Source of the DNA: Desulfobacteraceae bacterium Eth-SRB2
Lineage (GTDB): Bacteria; Desulfobacterota; Desulfobacteria; Desulfobacterales; UBA11574
Length of the DNA stretch: 64,000 nucleotides
Direction of reading: 5' to 3'
Assembly: GCA_004193595.1 (NCBI GenBank)
Contig: RPGQ01000012.1
Location: 1-64,000 of the forward strand
Shown here: positions 48,471-58,322 of the stretch, in pieces
Numbering within the stretch: the first letter of the stretch is position 1
Layout of the letters: each line of letters opens with the position of its first letter
Position numbers and translations under genes: made by a program
Notes under the pieces: model-generated
Databases searched by the model: none
Seen by the model: only the letters and a program-made list of their open reading frames with translations
What the model was told of the DNA's origin: nothing

Positions 48471-49198
48471 AAGATTTTTGTTTTCTTTTTTAGTGTTCTT
48501 AGTGTGATGTATACTGCGAACCCGCCTAAAGACAGACACAGCCATACCTTATCAATTATTATTTTTCCGGTTACGATATAGTCACCAACAAATTCCACGA
48601 CAGTAAATGATGCAATCATCGCAAAAAAAGCGGAATACTCTCTTTTTACGATATGCCTGAATGAAAAAGCCAGGCTGGGTGGTTTCCAGTTATTAAAACT
48701 TGGGGTAAATGCAGGTGTATCATTTGCGTAATCCACATAATCTTTTCCATATTTATCCTTGAGAAACGCTTCCTCGGTCAATATTATCCTTTCGTAATAC
48801 AGCCAGAAAGCAAGCCCGTAAATTACACTTACCCACCACAAGTGGACAAACAGAGTAACCCCCAAAAACATGAAAAAACTTCCAAAATACAAAGGATTGC
48901 GCATCAAGGAATACATGCCGGTAATATTAAGTGAATCCGCTTTTTGACTTTTTGTATTTCTTCCGGAAGTCCTTTTTGGCACATGAGCAATGGTATAACA
49001 TCGAACAAGGAGACCAAAAAATGATACCGACATACAAAGCATTTCCCAAGTCAAATCATAAGTATGGGAGTCTTTTGGATAACCGAACTTTAAAAGGCCT
49101 GAAATTAGGATTGGGACAAAAAGTAGCGGCAAATAACTTCGCCACCGAAATAGCCAGTTGCCAGCCTTTAAAGAATTTTCATATAATATCATTCTCAT
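48452..49198 (-). CDS. Isoprenylcysteine carboxyl methyltransferase-like membrane protein (LmtA-like)
   Basis: A 248-residue polytopic protein of the ICMT/PEMT family with about six membrane segments. The hallmarks are GMYSLMRNPLYFGSFFMFLG (SAM-binding RHPxY-like, here RNPLY) and the C-terminal YYERIILTEEAFLKDKYGKDY. In Leptospira the similar LmtA methylates the 1-phosphate of lipid A; that function here is an inference from context. The gene ends inside the inverted duplication. Ancestrally it was probably followed by the LPS-kinase gene. The shared 40-bp sequence lies about 110 bases upstream. Confidence 0.85.
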   Translation of the reverse strand: MRMILYENSLKAGNWLFRWRSYLPLLFVPILISGLLKFGYPKDSHTYDLTWEMLCMSVSFFGLLVRCYTIAHVPKRTSGRNTKSQKADSLNITGMYSLMRNPLYFGSFFMFLGVTLFVHLWWVSVIYGLAFWLYYERIILTEEAFLKDKYGKDYVDYANDTPAFTPSFNNWKPPSLAFSFRHIVKREYSAFFAMIASFTVVEFVGDYIVTGKIIIDKVWLCLSLGGFAVYITLRTLKKKTKILHVEGR

Positions 49199-49308
49199 CC
49201 CCTTTTGTTCTGAAATGCACTGAACCGACGGTAAAAAATAATAGTTTCAATGTTCGCGGCAGGCCTCCTTTGCCATCCGGGCTTTCGTCAAATGATGGTT
49301 GTTTTATT

Positions 49309-49348
49309 AACCGATGAAGATGACAGGAACATTAAAAAAAAATTAATT
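49309..49348 (-). promoter_or_regulatory. Shared upstream sequence of the methyltransferase gene
   Basis: On the minus strand the sequence TTTTTTTTTAATGTTCCTGT then CATCTTCATCGGTTAATAAA matches the 45311-45352 sequence almost base for base. It lies about 110 bases before the methyltransferase start in the same orientation as the other copy relative to its gene. Confidence 0.5.
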
Positions 49349-49416
49349 TTTTTTAATGTTGAAAATAATAGGAAAAGTTCAAATCGACAGCGCTGATTCA
49401 TTTCCATGGCAAGGAG

Positions 49417-49977
49417 TTAAGCTATCTTTTTTTTCTTGAACCGTCCCAGATCTTTCATGATCTGTTTCAGATCGTTTTTGCGTCTCTCGACACGATATGT
49501 CCCCCGGATTATCTATGGTGCAACATTCCTCCTCGGGTAGTAATCCGGTTTTGAAAAATATAAACCCTAAAGGGAAATATTTCTTTGTAGTTCTCCGAAA
49601 TATAACAAATACGACTCCAGTCGTTGGCAATGATATAAGCGGGTGGTTCTTCGCCAAATAGGTTTATGCCGAGTGAGACCCTCATCGTGACCGGTTTACT
49701 AATCTGTAACCGAAGAAGAGCGGGGAGCGATATCCAGATGACTGGTCATTCGATTCACACGTGTGGGTTCGATATTTGGAATCCGTAACACCAAGGGCAC
49801 GCGCATCTGCTCTTCGGTAAACTCCGAATTGTGGCCCCATCGCCCCTTTTCCATGAACTCTTCTCCGTGATCTCCGGTGATGATAACCATAGTGTTTTTG
49901 AGGAGATCTTCCTTTTTCAGGAAGGTGAACACTCGTTGGAACTGGCTGTCGAGATGATGGCATGAGTCGATTTCCAT
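49417..49977 (-). pseudogene. Sulfatase / alkaline phosphatase-superfamily gene relic
   Basis: The fragment has the family motif VIITGDHGEEFMEKGRWGHN and the ending RVPLVLRIP with HLDIAP, as in YejM/PbgA-like or LtaS-like sulfatase-fold proteins. After HLDIAP the frame shifts, then continues in another frame (GINLFGEEPPAYIIANDWS) to about 49417. The N-terminal two thirds are missing, replaced by an IS200-like element. Such proteins act on envelope lipids or sulfate esters. Confidence 0.75.
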
Positions 49978-49979
49978 AG

Positions 49980-50680
49980 GGCAGGGTATAAACCTTCGCC
50001 TTTAGGCGGAATTGTCTTTAGCAATTTTTTACAATTCTTCTAAGTTTTATGTATAATGCCCTCCAAAAATTGAGGAGGGTAAAAGTGAACAAAGAACGTT
50101 ATCGAAAAGGCGCACACACAGTTACAGAGCTTAAGTACCATTTTGTATGGAAAACAAAATATAGTTATAGTATTTTGAAAGGAGAAATAGCGCTTAGGTT
50201 GCGTGACATTATAAGAAAAATATGTACAGAGAAAGAAATTACAATAGAGAAGGGAAATGTTCGATCGAATTACATCCATATACTCATCAATGCTCCGTCT
50301 CATCTTTCTCCAGCTAAGATGGCCCAATATCTAAAGGGGAAAAGCTCATATCGTTTGCAACGTGAATTTCCTAAGTTGCAGAAAAGATATTGGGGCCGTC
50401 ATTTATGGGGTCGTGGATATTTTAGACAACCCGTGAAATTCGCAATGAGAGCCAAATTAAGCAATATATCGAAAATCAGTCAGATGAACCTGGCACATTT
50501 AAAGTTTGGGATGAACCAGAGAAGCCTGGTTCAGACAATTATGAACTTTAGTCGGATTTATCCGAGTAATTTATATGACTTTAGCCCCAACGCGCTATTG
50601 CTCATGGGAATAAACTCACCGGCTTTAGCTGTGCTTCACAGTCAAGCTTTCTCGATTTGATCACCAGCAGGCTTCCAAGA
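49980..50680. mobile_element. IS200/IS605-type insertion sequence, decayed
   Basis: A TnpA gene relic is flanked by small hairpins, TTCGCCTTTAGGCGGAA on the left and CCGGCTTTAGCTG on the right, as found in IS200 ends. No accessory tnpB is present. It sits where the sulfatase gene loses its 5' part. The boundaries are approximate. Confidence 0.6.
50085..50551 (+). pseudogene. IS200-type transposase TnpA relic
   Basis: From GTG 50085 with a GAGGAG site, the product begins TELKYHFVWKTKYSYSILKG and continues to YLKGKSSYRLQREFPKLQKR and WGRHLWGRGYF. Then the frame shifts. The original frame would continue REIRNESQIKQYIENQSDEP, containing the catalytic tyrosine, and stop at 50551. The metal-binding HUH motif is degenerate: NYIHILI in place of the usual HVHLL. 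Both the frameshift and the lost histidine indicate it is dead. Confidence 0.75.
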
Positions 50681-50721
50681 GGCTTTGATACTCCCCGTTA
50701 TGATTAAATGCTTGCCTTTCT

Positions 50722-51633
50722 TTAACTGATAGCGATGACAGAGGTACCATTACAAAAGATTAATTTTTTTAACTTTGAAAAATTATCTTTTGACATAAGG
50801 CAATTAAAAATTATCTTTTCGATATCTCCATAGTCGCTAGGGTGTTTCTGAAGGATTCTGGGCAGATGTTGAACTCTGGATTCCCTCAACTCAAGGCCAC
50901 CATGCCAAGGCAATTTAAGACCTCCAGTCAAGAAGATCTTGCCGTCATAGCCAGAAAATAGATAGGTAACATCACTCAAGTTTGTCCGAAGAACTATGGG
51001 AGAATTGTTTTCCATCTTAAATAGTGGGTAGTATTTTGATCTCACGAAGAATGCATTGAATTTTAAAACGGATACTAATTCATAGCCTTTATCTTTTCCC
51101 AGTTTTACCAAAGATAATGCTTCCGTGGGGCCTCGGCCCTACAGAAAGCTATTCAAGTGGACTGAAATGAATTCAATTTCTGTAGGAATTGTAGGGTTAA
51201 ATTCAATACATACTATTTTAGGATTATAGTCAGACATAGCTTTCCACACATGATAGTCATTCCCATCTATATCAATTGAAAGAAAATCAAAGTCATTTTG
51301 GATTGGAGTCATTTTGAGAATTTGATCAAGGTTGTTTTCATTTTCAAATCCAACAAACCGATTGATTGTGATGACATTTTTATTTTGCGCATAATTTTTT
51401 TGGAGTTCAGCGAACTTTATCTTGTTGCCTTCAATCAGAATAGCAGAGTAACATTTGGCTTCTATTAAATTCCTCGTATTACTAAGATAAAGACCGTCCC
51501 ACGCTCCAAAATCCACACACCATTTGTCATTTTGAGGGATAATTTCAAGAATTTTTTTGATTATTCCATCTTCACCTGTTTGTGAGTAGGTATCGGACTT
51601 AAAGTCTAAAAGCCATGTAGGAGATTTATTCAT
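50722..51633 (-). pseudogene. FkbM family methyltransferase broken by an in-frame stop
   Basis: Two open frames in the same reading frame are separated only by a TAG at 51139-51141 and ten codons. The first (164 residues) has YSQTGEDGIIKKILEIIP, the SAM motif WCVDFGAWDGLYLSNTR and FDFLSIDIDGNDYHVWKAM. The second continues VKLGKDKGYELVSVLKFNAF to a natural stop at 50722. The residues around the stop (ISVHLNSFL and GRGPTEALSL) do not resemble the family, so a compensated pair of frameshifts may surround it. A decoded amber codon is a remote alternative. Confidence 0.7.
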
Positions 51634-51743
51634 AGTGTTTGTCTATATTAGACGTTATTTACGGTTAATAGGGTTTTCCCGGCCGCAGATGGCTGAATTC
51701 CTGTGATGTACCGAGAAGCCTTGCCACCTGATTTTCCCCAGAT

Positions 51744-52150
51744 GCATGTTGAAGGAAGATAGCCGAAAATGAACTTGACACGGCGATTCTTATGCTTAGG
51801 TTTTCGGAACTTATTTTATGAAATGAAGGATCTCTAATTGTATCCGTTCAACGTTTTGCAAAGGTCTCTCCATGAATGATATAAAGAACGCCATAAAACC
51901 GATCGATCTCAGGAAAGCCCAGATTCTGAACATCAGTCGCCGCGGCGACGGCCGACAGCAGGTGATAAAAGTGGCGCACGACGAAAAGTTCGTGGCTCTG
52001 AAATGCTACGGTCTGAAGCGAACCCGGCTGAAGGTGCTGTTTCGGCAGCTCGGTTCCCTTTTTCTTGTGGGTAAGTCCTCAATTACCGCCAAGGCCCGAC
52101 ACGATACCGAACTTGACGTGCTTTCGCTCTGGAAAGGGGAGGGCTTCGAC
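51744..52150. repeat. Inverted duplication, right copy
   Basis: Pairs with 48075-48470 on the other strand. It carries the last codons of the methyltransferase gene (CATGTTGAAGGAAGATAG) followed by the start of the intact kinase gene. The gap 51634-51871 otherwise holds no gene. Confidence 0.85.
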
Positions 52151-52771
52151 GTGCCGCAGGTTTACCACCTGTCCGAACTTCTTGAGGACATCCCCTATTG
52201 CATTGCCATGGAGTATATCCCAAACCCCACGGTGGCAGAGTTACTGCAGGACGATCAAAAGTCTCTTTCGTTCAAGAAGGAAGTCATCGCCAGGTATGCC
52301 CGGGTCTGGGGAAAACGCCATGCCCGAGCTCTCGAGCTCGGCGAGCCCCGCTTGCTTCAGGAAAACCCCACCCTGTCTCACGTGTTCGTCTCACGGGACC
52401 GCCTGGTGCATTTTGACTTCGAGATCGTGTTCACTCGAAAGAAAGACCTGAAGCGACTCATCCGGCGGGAAATCGTGGGAATTCTCCGGTCCATGTCAAA
52501 GGCAAGTGGTGATAGTTTCTCTCCGCTGATAGACACCCTTCTGAATGCCTATCCGGATCTATCATACTTCCGGGAAACAGCTTGGGAACTTCTTCTCTAT
52601 GGAACTGTGCCGGTGATGGGCTGGACAGCGATATTCCACCGGCTCACTCGGAGAAAAAAACGCTACACGAAGCGGCTGAATTTCACTAAAACGCTGGCCA
52701 GGGCTTTGAAATCAAGGTGTGACATATGTAAAGGTCGTTCCGGCTCGGTATGCTCCTGTTCACCTTTCTAA
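51872..52771 (+). CDS. LPS kinase-like (InaA-type) protein with altered catalytic loop
   Basis: A 299-residue kinase-fold protein paralogous to the 42147-42989 gene. Lys44 in FVALKCYG and Glu80 in HDTELDVL fit the nucleotide-binding pair, and Asp182 is in VHFDFEIVF. The catalytic-loop position is QENPTLSHVFV, where Thr167 stands in place of the usual aspartate, so activity is doubtful or achieved differently. The C-terminal tail CDICKGRSGSVCSCSPF is cysteine-rich. Its first 90 codons are duplicated and decayed at 48075-48342. Probably once in an operon downstream of the methyltransferase gene. Confidence 0.78.
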   Translation: MNDIKNAIKPIDLRKAQILNISRRGDGRQQVIKVAHDEKFVALKCYGLKRTRLKVLFRQLGSLFLVGKSSITAKARHDTELDVLSLWKGEGFDVPQVYHLSELLEDIPYCIAMEYIPNPTVAELLQDDQKSLSFKKEVIARYARVWGKRHARALELGEPRLLQENPTLSHVFVSRDRLVHFDFEIVFTRKKDLKRLIRREIVGILRSMSKASGDSFSPLIDTLLNAYPDLSYFRETAWELLLYGTVPVMGWTAIFHRLTRRKKRYTKRLNFTKTLARALKSRCDICKGRSGSVCSCSPF

Positions 52772-52873
52772 CCGGTCTATTCTTTTCCTCCGAAAAGTCG
52801 AATGAGAAAGATACATTTTTCGATCCGGACATCGACCGTTTACCCATCTACGAAACTTAGACGGATAGCGGCA

Positions 52874-54163
52874 CTAAAGGGCAAGGCTCATTCTGAGTAC
52901 AAAAGAAGAATCTCGATCGGTTCCTCCCAACGTGGAGAGCTCGTGGTCCGCAATGGTTTTGACCCACCCTGCCGTTACTTTCAACCCGGGTTGCGGATAC
53001 CAATTCAGGTTCAAGGTCGCCGTCCGTACTTCCTGGGTTGATGGATCATACGTTGTCACTCCACTATCAAACAGCCCGCGATCAATGTCGGCATTGGAAT
53101 AGCGAAACGCCACCTCCAAGCATCCCAACGGATCCAAAATCTTTAAGAAATCAAAAATCTGCTTTTTGTCCTCAGGCCCACCATTAAGCATGGGGGGAAG
53201 CCATCTTCCCCGCTCCCATCGCATCCGCTCCCCAGTGATATTCCACGATGCGTATGCAGACCATGAGGTCAATTGATCAAAATCCTGTGGGATGGCATTA
53301 CCGACTTTCACGTCCTGAATCTCGCCATTTACCCGTTCAGCACCCAACCGGAATGCCCCCCAGTACCAGCCAAATTCAGCGTGTATCCATCTGGCTGAAT
53401 CGCCATCTAAATTGTCGGTTGTAAAAACGGTGTTTCTCAAGGGTGTTTGTAAAAAAAATTCGCTATCATAATCCGGGCTCCAAGCAAAACTCAAACCCAA
53501 AAACCCGTCTTTTAGCAAATTGTACCCGAATCCTCGCATTGGGAATACAACTGTCCGAATGGAACACTGCGGCTCTGATTTGCGGTTGCCGTCAAGATCA
53601 AAACCCTCACCCGCAGTGGCAGATCCTTCATACCAGATGGTGCTGCCCCATAACAAACCGTCAACTTGCACGCCAAGATCGTATCGACCATCCAGATACG
53701 AACTGAAACCATAGTCTATGGATGGAAAATGTTCCGGGCGGGTTGCAAATTCACTATTTAAGGCCACCCGGATCTGGCCCACCTTCACCTGTAATGCCGG
53801 GGTAATATCCCAACCTGCCCATGCTTCGTACAGATTGTCTTTTGTGTCTATGCCCAGCAAATCCGGTTCTATGTGAAAATGGAACTTGTTGCCATACCTT
53901 CCGGTTATTCGCAAATTAACTGTTTCCCACCTGAGGCCGCTGTCTTTCTTGTTATCTTTGTCATACGCGATGGCATCCACTGTCAGTTGACCGCCAAGAT
54001 GAATTTTCCAACCCTTCCATTCCGTATCCACTCCCCGCACCATCTTCCATTGAAAATATGAAGTCTGTCCGCATTCAAGGGAGGGTTCGGTCTCAGCATT
54101 TAGGCCAGAGATGAATGCAAAACACGTCAATAGACAGAACCAGATAAAAAGATAAATTTTCAT
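52874..54163 (-). CDS. OprO/OprP-like outer-membrane porin
   Basis: A 429-residue protein with an N-terminal signal peptide (residues 1-23, LLTCFAFISGLNA) and the phosphate-selective porin O/P family pattern: repeated alternating beta strands such as IHLGGQLTVDAIAYDKD, VNLRITGRYGNKFHFHIEPD, and the end-terminal DSSFVLRMSLAL. The final residue is Leu rather than Phe. Related porins pass phosphate or pyrophosphate. It is convergent with the kinase gene and its regulation is not visible. Specificity is not certain; many members of the family carry other anions. Confidence 0.88.
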   Translation of the reverse strand: MKIYLFIWFCLLTCFAFISGLNAETEPSLECGQTSYFQWKMVRGVDTEWKGWKIHLGGQLTVDAIAYDKDNKKDSGLRWETVNLRITGRYGNKFHFHIEPDLLGIDTKDNLYEAWAGWDITPALQVKVGQIRVALNSEFATRPEHFPSIDYGFSSYLDGRYDLGVQVDGLLWGSTIWYEGSATAGEGFDLDGNRKSEPQCSIRTVVFPMRGFGYNLLKDGFLGLSFAWSPDYDSEFFLQTPLRNTVFTTDNLDGDSARWIHAEFGWYWGAFRLGAERVNGEIQDVKVGNAIPQDFDQLTSWSAYASWNITGERMRWERGRWLPPMLNGGPEDKKQIFDFLKILDPLGCLEVAFRYSNADIDRGLFDSGVTTYDPSTQEVRTATLNLNWYPQPGLKVTAGWVKTIADHELSTLGGTDRDSSFVLRMSLAL

Positions 54164-54305
54164 CGCTTCCCTCCAAACCTATTCATTTTCATGTTGACGG
54201 TATGAACCACCGAACGCTTTGGTCGGCAATTAATGAATCCAAACGTATTTACTGAAAATTTTTAAGAATAACATGTTTAGAAATCGGCCAGTTAGCTCCG
54301 TTGAG

Positions 54306-54382
54306 GGTAACATCTCAATAAATTATGGGTTCGAGTCAATAGGATCATTTAATACACCAGAACTTATTGAGAAGTTACCGAT
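54306..54382. repeat. Short GGTAAC...GTTACC palindromic repeat
   Basis: The ends GGTAACATCTCAATAAATTA and ACTTATTGAGAAGTTACC pair. The internal TTTAATACACCAGAACTT recurs at about 29075-29095, and GGTAACTTCTCAATAAATTA recurs at about 41305. The rest of 54164-54926 contains no gene. Confidence 0.55.
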
Positions 54383-54461
54383 GTTTATCCCAACAGTTTG
54401 TTTTTACCTGTTTATATACGAGAAATCTAAATTTTTTGAAAAATAGATAATTAGCTTGCTT

Positions 54462-54602
54462 CCGGCATGAAAAAACTAGGATTTTTCGTTAAGATCAAGG
54501 AAGACGAAAATTTTAACCACAGACATACATTGAGTATTTCGAGGATTAAAATTTGAGTCTGACGCAGATATTGGCGAAAAAGACAGTTTTCGTTCAGGCA
54601 CT
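54462..54602. mobile_element. 141-bp core-and-arm element, copy G (eroded left end)
   Basis: The right end GACAGTTTTCGTTCAGGCAC and the core match copy C. The left end GCATGAAAAAACTAGG has lost part of the arm. TAACTG follows the right end, but no matching copy is visible on the left. Confidence 0.65.
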
Positions 54603-54669
54603 AACTGGGGTGGTGAAAATCGCCGTGTATACAGATGGAATTTTAATCCCATTTTTGTTCCATATCTTA

Positions 54670-54727
54670 AGGTTTCAGGTGTCAGGAATGATGAACAGAG
54701 GCGCTGGCACCTGACACCTGAAACCAG
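54670..54727. repeat. CAGGTGTCAG hairpin
   Basis: AGGTTTCAGGTGTCAGGA pairs with CACCTGACACCTGAAACC around a short loop. The same word is used in the arms of the 8513 and 58823 elements. It lies between the porin and the IS66 relic. Confidence 0.5.
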
Positions 54728-54926
54728 GCATACGGGAAGGAATAAATATGGGATATTTTTTAAAGCCATATTATGGGCAATTTTAATCAACCCAGTCACT
54801 AACACTTCAACCGCATCCGGTGGATCCGCCCAGAAAACATCCGGTTGTTGAAATCGCCGTAAGCCCTGATTGTTTTCAGAGGAAATATTCAACGGTTAGC
54901 ATAACCTCTTTAAAAACCTTGTCAGA

Positions 54927-56455
54927 TTATGCTGCTTTTTTTATTTCTGAATCGACAAGTTTGATATTTGAATACGATTTCAAAGATAATGGTTTGCCAG
55001 TTCTTATGTAATGCTTCAAACTTTCCTTCAGGTATTTGGGAAAGGAAAAACCGCGCAGCTTACAGGTCACATAAATTGAAAGCAAAGCGCATAATATGCT
55101 TCGGCCCCTTTCCAGCAGATACACTACCGCCTTCGATATCTTTACGCTTAAGGACTTTAGAATTAAATACTGGCATACTATTGTGAAAGGGAACCCTGGA
55201 TGCTCTACAAATGTTAATATCCTTTAAGCTGTTGCCTTTTAACCTTTTGATGATATCTTGTAAAACATTGTCCGGATTTTGGCCATTCCAAATTAATCGT
55301 TTTTAACCTCTTCAGGCGCCTTTGAAATACACAACTTCGCCTAATTCATCACAATAATTTCTGAAGACGTTCACCATCTCGAATTATACTAAACTTAACA
55401 TAAAAACTTCACAATATCTGTAAGATGGGGGAAAGCGGTATCACGAAACTTGCGTATCGGCAATAATGCGATAAACAACTCTGTTGTTCGCATAGTAGAT
55501 ATAAATACGCACTCCACCCGTCTACCACCAACACTCCAAAGAATATTTCCCCAAGTACCCGGCGGACAACATCTGAACCCCTGGTTTTATCTACAGTAAA
55601 ATAAGCAGTATCCGGGGTGCCAAATACCCAAAGCCACCAGCTTCGGCCTCTAACACGCCAGCCAGTCTCATCGGCACTGAGTACAGAGCCATTGTTTATG
55701 TCATTAAGAATTTCGCCATGCACAGCCCTCATTATCCCAGCGACTCTGATAACATGGCGGGAAAGACCGGATGTCGATATTTTTAACTGAAAAAACGTTG
55801 CCAGATATTCTCTGATCTTGGTATACGGCAAACATAAGGCTATCCAAAGATAACACAATAATACCGTTGCGTTTAAACCAATATCCGCCTTAGGCAATGC
55901 TAAATCAGACTTGGCTGTAATTACTTCTTGGCACTCATCACAATACTTTTTTTCTTGTTTTACCAGCGTAATCTTTGTTTCTTCAGGCAGATCAGGTATA
56001 TCTTCAATAATTCGCTCATTGTAGCTTTCAAGAGGGGCTTTGTCGCTCAAGTCTTTTCCACATAAATCACATTTTTCAACCGTAGCCGTCTCTGTTCCGT
56101 TTGGCTCTTTATTTTTAGGACAATTGCCCGCTCCCTTGCGGGGCTTTCGCCTTTTGCGTTTCTTTTTGCTTTTATCTTTCCCTTTGGAGCAGCCTTTCTC
56201 CCATTCTGCCTGCTTTGATGAAGGCTTATTGACTTGTTTATTGGTGGCCTGAATCTTTTCCTGCTCAAGCTTTTGCTTGAGTTTGGCATTTTCTTCCTTA
56301 AGTTTATTGACTTGCGCTTCTAATTCCGCGTATCTTATTTTTAAACTTTCAAGCGCCTTTATAAGCCTTGGCTTTGGCCATTTTAATAAAGTTTGATATG
56401 TCGCTATTAATATGCTTTTTATACTCATGGGCACCTTAATTGTAAATTTATACAT
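54927..56455 (-). pseudogene. IS66-type transposase, decayed C-terminus
   Basis: The 348-residue main frame (55409-56455) has an N-terminal coiled coil (ALESLKIRYAELEAQVNKLK), a zinc ribbon (CDLCGKDL, YCDECQEV) and the catalytic DDE core: SADETGWRVRG and LVVDGWSAY. Frameshifts start near residue 320. Further homology appears in other frames at 54927-55124 (TCKLRGFSFPKYLKESLKHY), which resembles the usual IS66 C-terminus. The element is dead. Confidence 0.75.
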
Positions 56456-57009
56456 TTTAAGGTACCATATCTTTAAAGGAATGTCCCGCTTTTTTTTAAT
56501 TTTTACATTTTTTTTCTGAAATCAGTTTGAACCAGGAATTCCCGCTCGCATGATCTATCCTTGAAAACAAGGTGTTTAGAGATTTATTTTTCGTAAACTT
56601 TTGGCACAAATAAAGGCTATTTTCTGCCATGTTATGTAGAATTTTCTCTTGCCCTATCTTATTTTCTCCTCTTTTATTTCTCTTTGATGGGCACCCTTTG
56701 ACTTACCAAACCATTTAACTGTGCAGTCAATCATAAAAGAAGAATACCTCTGAATGCAACCGGAACGTAAAACCCTTTACAGCTCCCCTGTCCCCGATTT
56801 CCTCAAAACATCGCATTGTCAAGTAGACGCATAAATTGATTTGGTTCAGTTTTGGAAACTTTTGTACTACACCAAGTAATAACACGAGAATTTCCTTATG
56901 ATTATCGTAGAAAACAAACCTCATTGACATACATAATTGCGGATAATCGTAAGTGCTGAGTTGCATTAATCTTAATTCTTTAGGATATTGGCGCAAAAGG
57001 AGGACATGT

Positions 57010-57141
57010 ATGTCAGAATCATCCAAGCCCGTGAAAAGATCATCTAACGGTGATGCCCCATTCAAAGCTCCCTTCATGATCGATTTTCCAATCGTAACGG
57101 ATTTCGTCAAGGCGTTCCTGAGATTCCCGGCAGACGCTTGA
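57010..57141 (+). pseudogene. Possible Rpn-type PD-(D/E)XK nuclease fragment
   Basis: A 43-residue frame from ATG 57010, with a strong AGGAGG site 6 bases upstream. The segment NGDAPFKAPFMIDFPIVTDF followed by VKAFL resembles the N-terminus of Rpn-family recombination-promoting nucleases. It stops at once afterwards. The rest of 56456-57470 contains no recognisable gene. Confidence 0.35.
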
Positions 57142-57470
57142 TGTCCGGCTCGCCATGTTATCCGTCAGTTCAGCTTTGATGCAGAAAAGAAGGTAAATCG
57201 ATCAAAAAACTTAGCTAATCATTTCACAAATAATATACAGAAACGCAGATACGCAGATACCTTTGAACTTTGGTTAACCCCTGAGCAGCTTAGGTCATTT
57301 AAAGCGGCCTATTCGGCAAACTGCAGAGAGGCAAAATCGAAGGTATGGCGTTTTGAGGGATGCTATCTATTGGAGCTTTAGCATTTGAACGGGCTTCTCG
57401 AAGAAACTGCAACCTGGAAATTTGTTTAAAAGTGAAAAATTGAAGACAGGTAGTTACCTAATAATTACAG

Positions 57471-58322
57471 ATGTTAGGCGCGGCAATAGTTCATCCTGCT
57501 TTCAAGGAAGTGATTCCTTTATCGCCGGAATTCATAGTCAAACAGGATGGGCAAAATAAGAATGACTGCGAACGTAATGCCGCCAAGCGGTTTTTTGAAA
57601 AGCTAAGGAAAGATCATCCTCATTTGCCCCTTATCGTTACTGAAGATGCCTTGAGCTCAAATGCCCCTCATATCAGGGAGGCACAGAAATATAATCTGCA
57701 CTATATTCTTGGAGTCAAAGAGGGCGATCATTCATTTTTATTCGAGCAGGTCAAAAAAGCCCGAAGTGTGGGTCAGATCACCGAGTTTGAAATTGTCGAT
57801 GAAGAGAATCCGGAAATGGTTCATCGTTTTAGTTTTCTAAATCAAGTCCCTCTCAACGAGTCAAACCAGGATTTATTGGTTAATTTTTTAGAATACTGGG
57901 AGGTTACTCCAGGTAAGGTACAGCATTTCAGTTGGGTTACCGATTTTACGGTGACAAAAAATAATGCTTATACAATCATGCGCGGTGGGCGTACTCGTTG
58001 GAAGATCGAAAATGAAACCTTCAATACGCTTAAGAATCAGGGCTATCATTTTGAACATAACTATGGTCTCGGTGAGAAAAACTTGCGTTTAGTTTTTGCC
58101 ATGCTCATGATGTTGGCATTTTTGATAGATCAGACCCAGCAGCTTTCCTGTAAGTTATTCAGAGCCGTATGGACAAAGCTAAAAAGCAAAAGAGCCTTAT
58201 GGGAGCGAATGAGATCATTGTTTAAAGAGTTTGCGCTTGAATCAATGCAAATGCTTTATCACGCTATTCTCTACGGCGTCAAATTCCAACCCCCGATCAT
58301 CTTATATGATGACACCTCATAG
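57471..58322 (+). pseudogene. DDE transposase, N-terminally truncated
   Basis: A 283-residue frame starts at an internal methionine of a transposase usually about 430 residues long. It has KQDGQNKNDCERNAAKRFF, ILGVKEGDHSFLFE and the terminal signature GRTRWKIENETFNTLKNQGY, as in IS4-related DDE enzymes. The N-terminal half, with the first catalytic aspartate, is missing, so the element is not active by itself. Confidence 0.8.

Noticed and set aside
48931..49317. 128-codon plus-strand open frame
   Set aside because: It lies opposite the well-supported methyltransferase gene and its translation shows no domain.
56727..57110. 127-codon minus-strand open frame
   Set aside because: No family pattern was recognised, and the opposite strand has a better start signal with a likely nuclease fragment at 57010.
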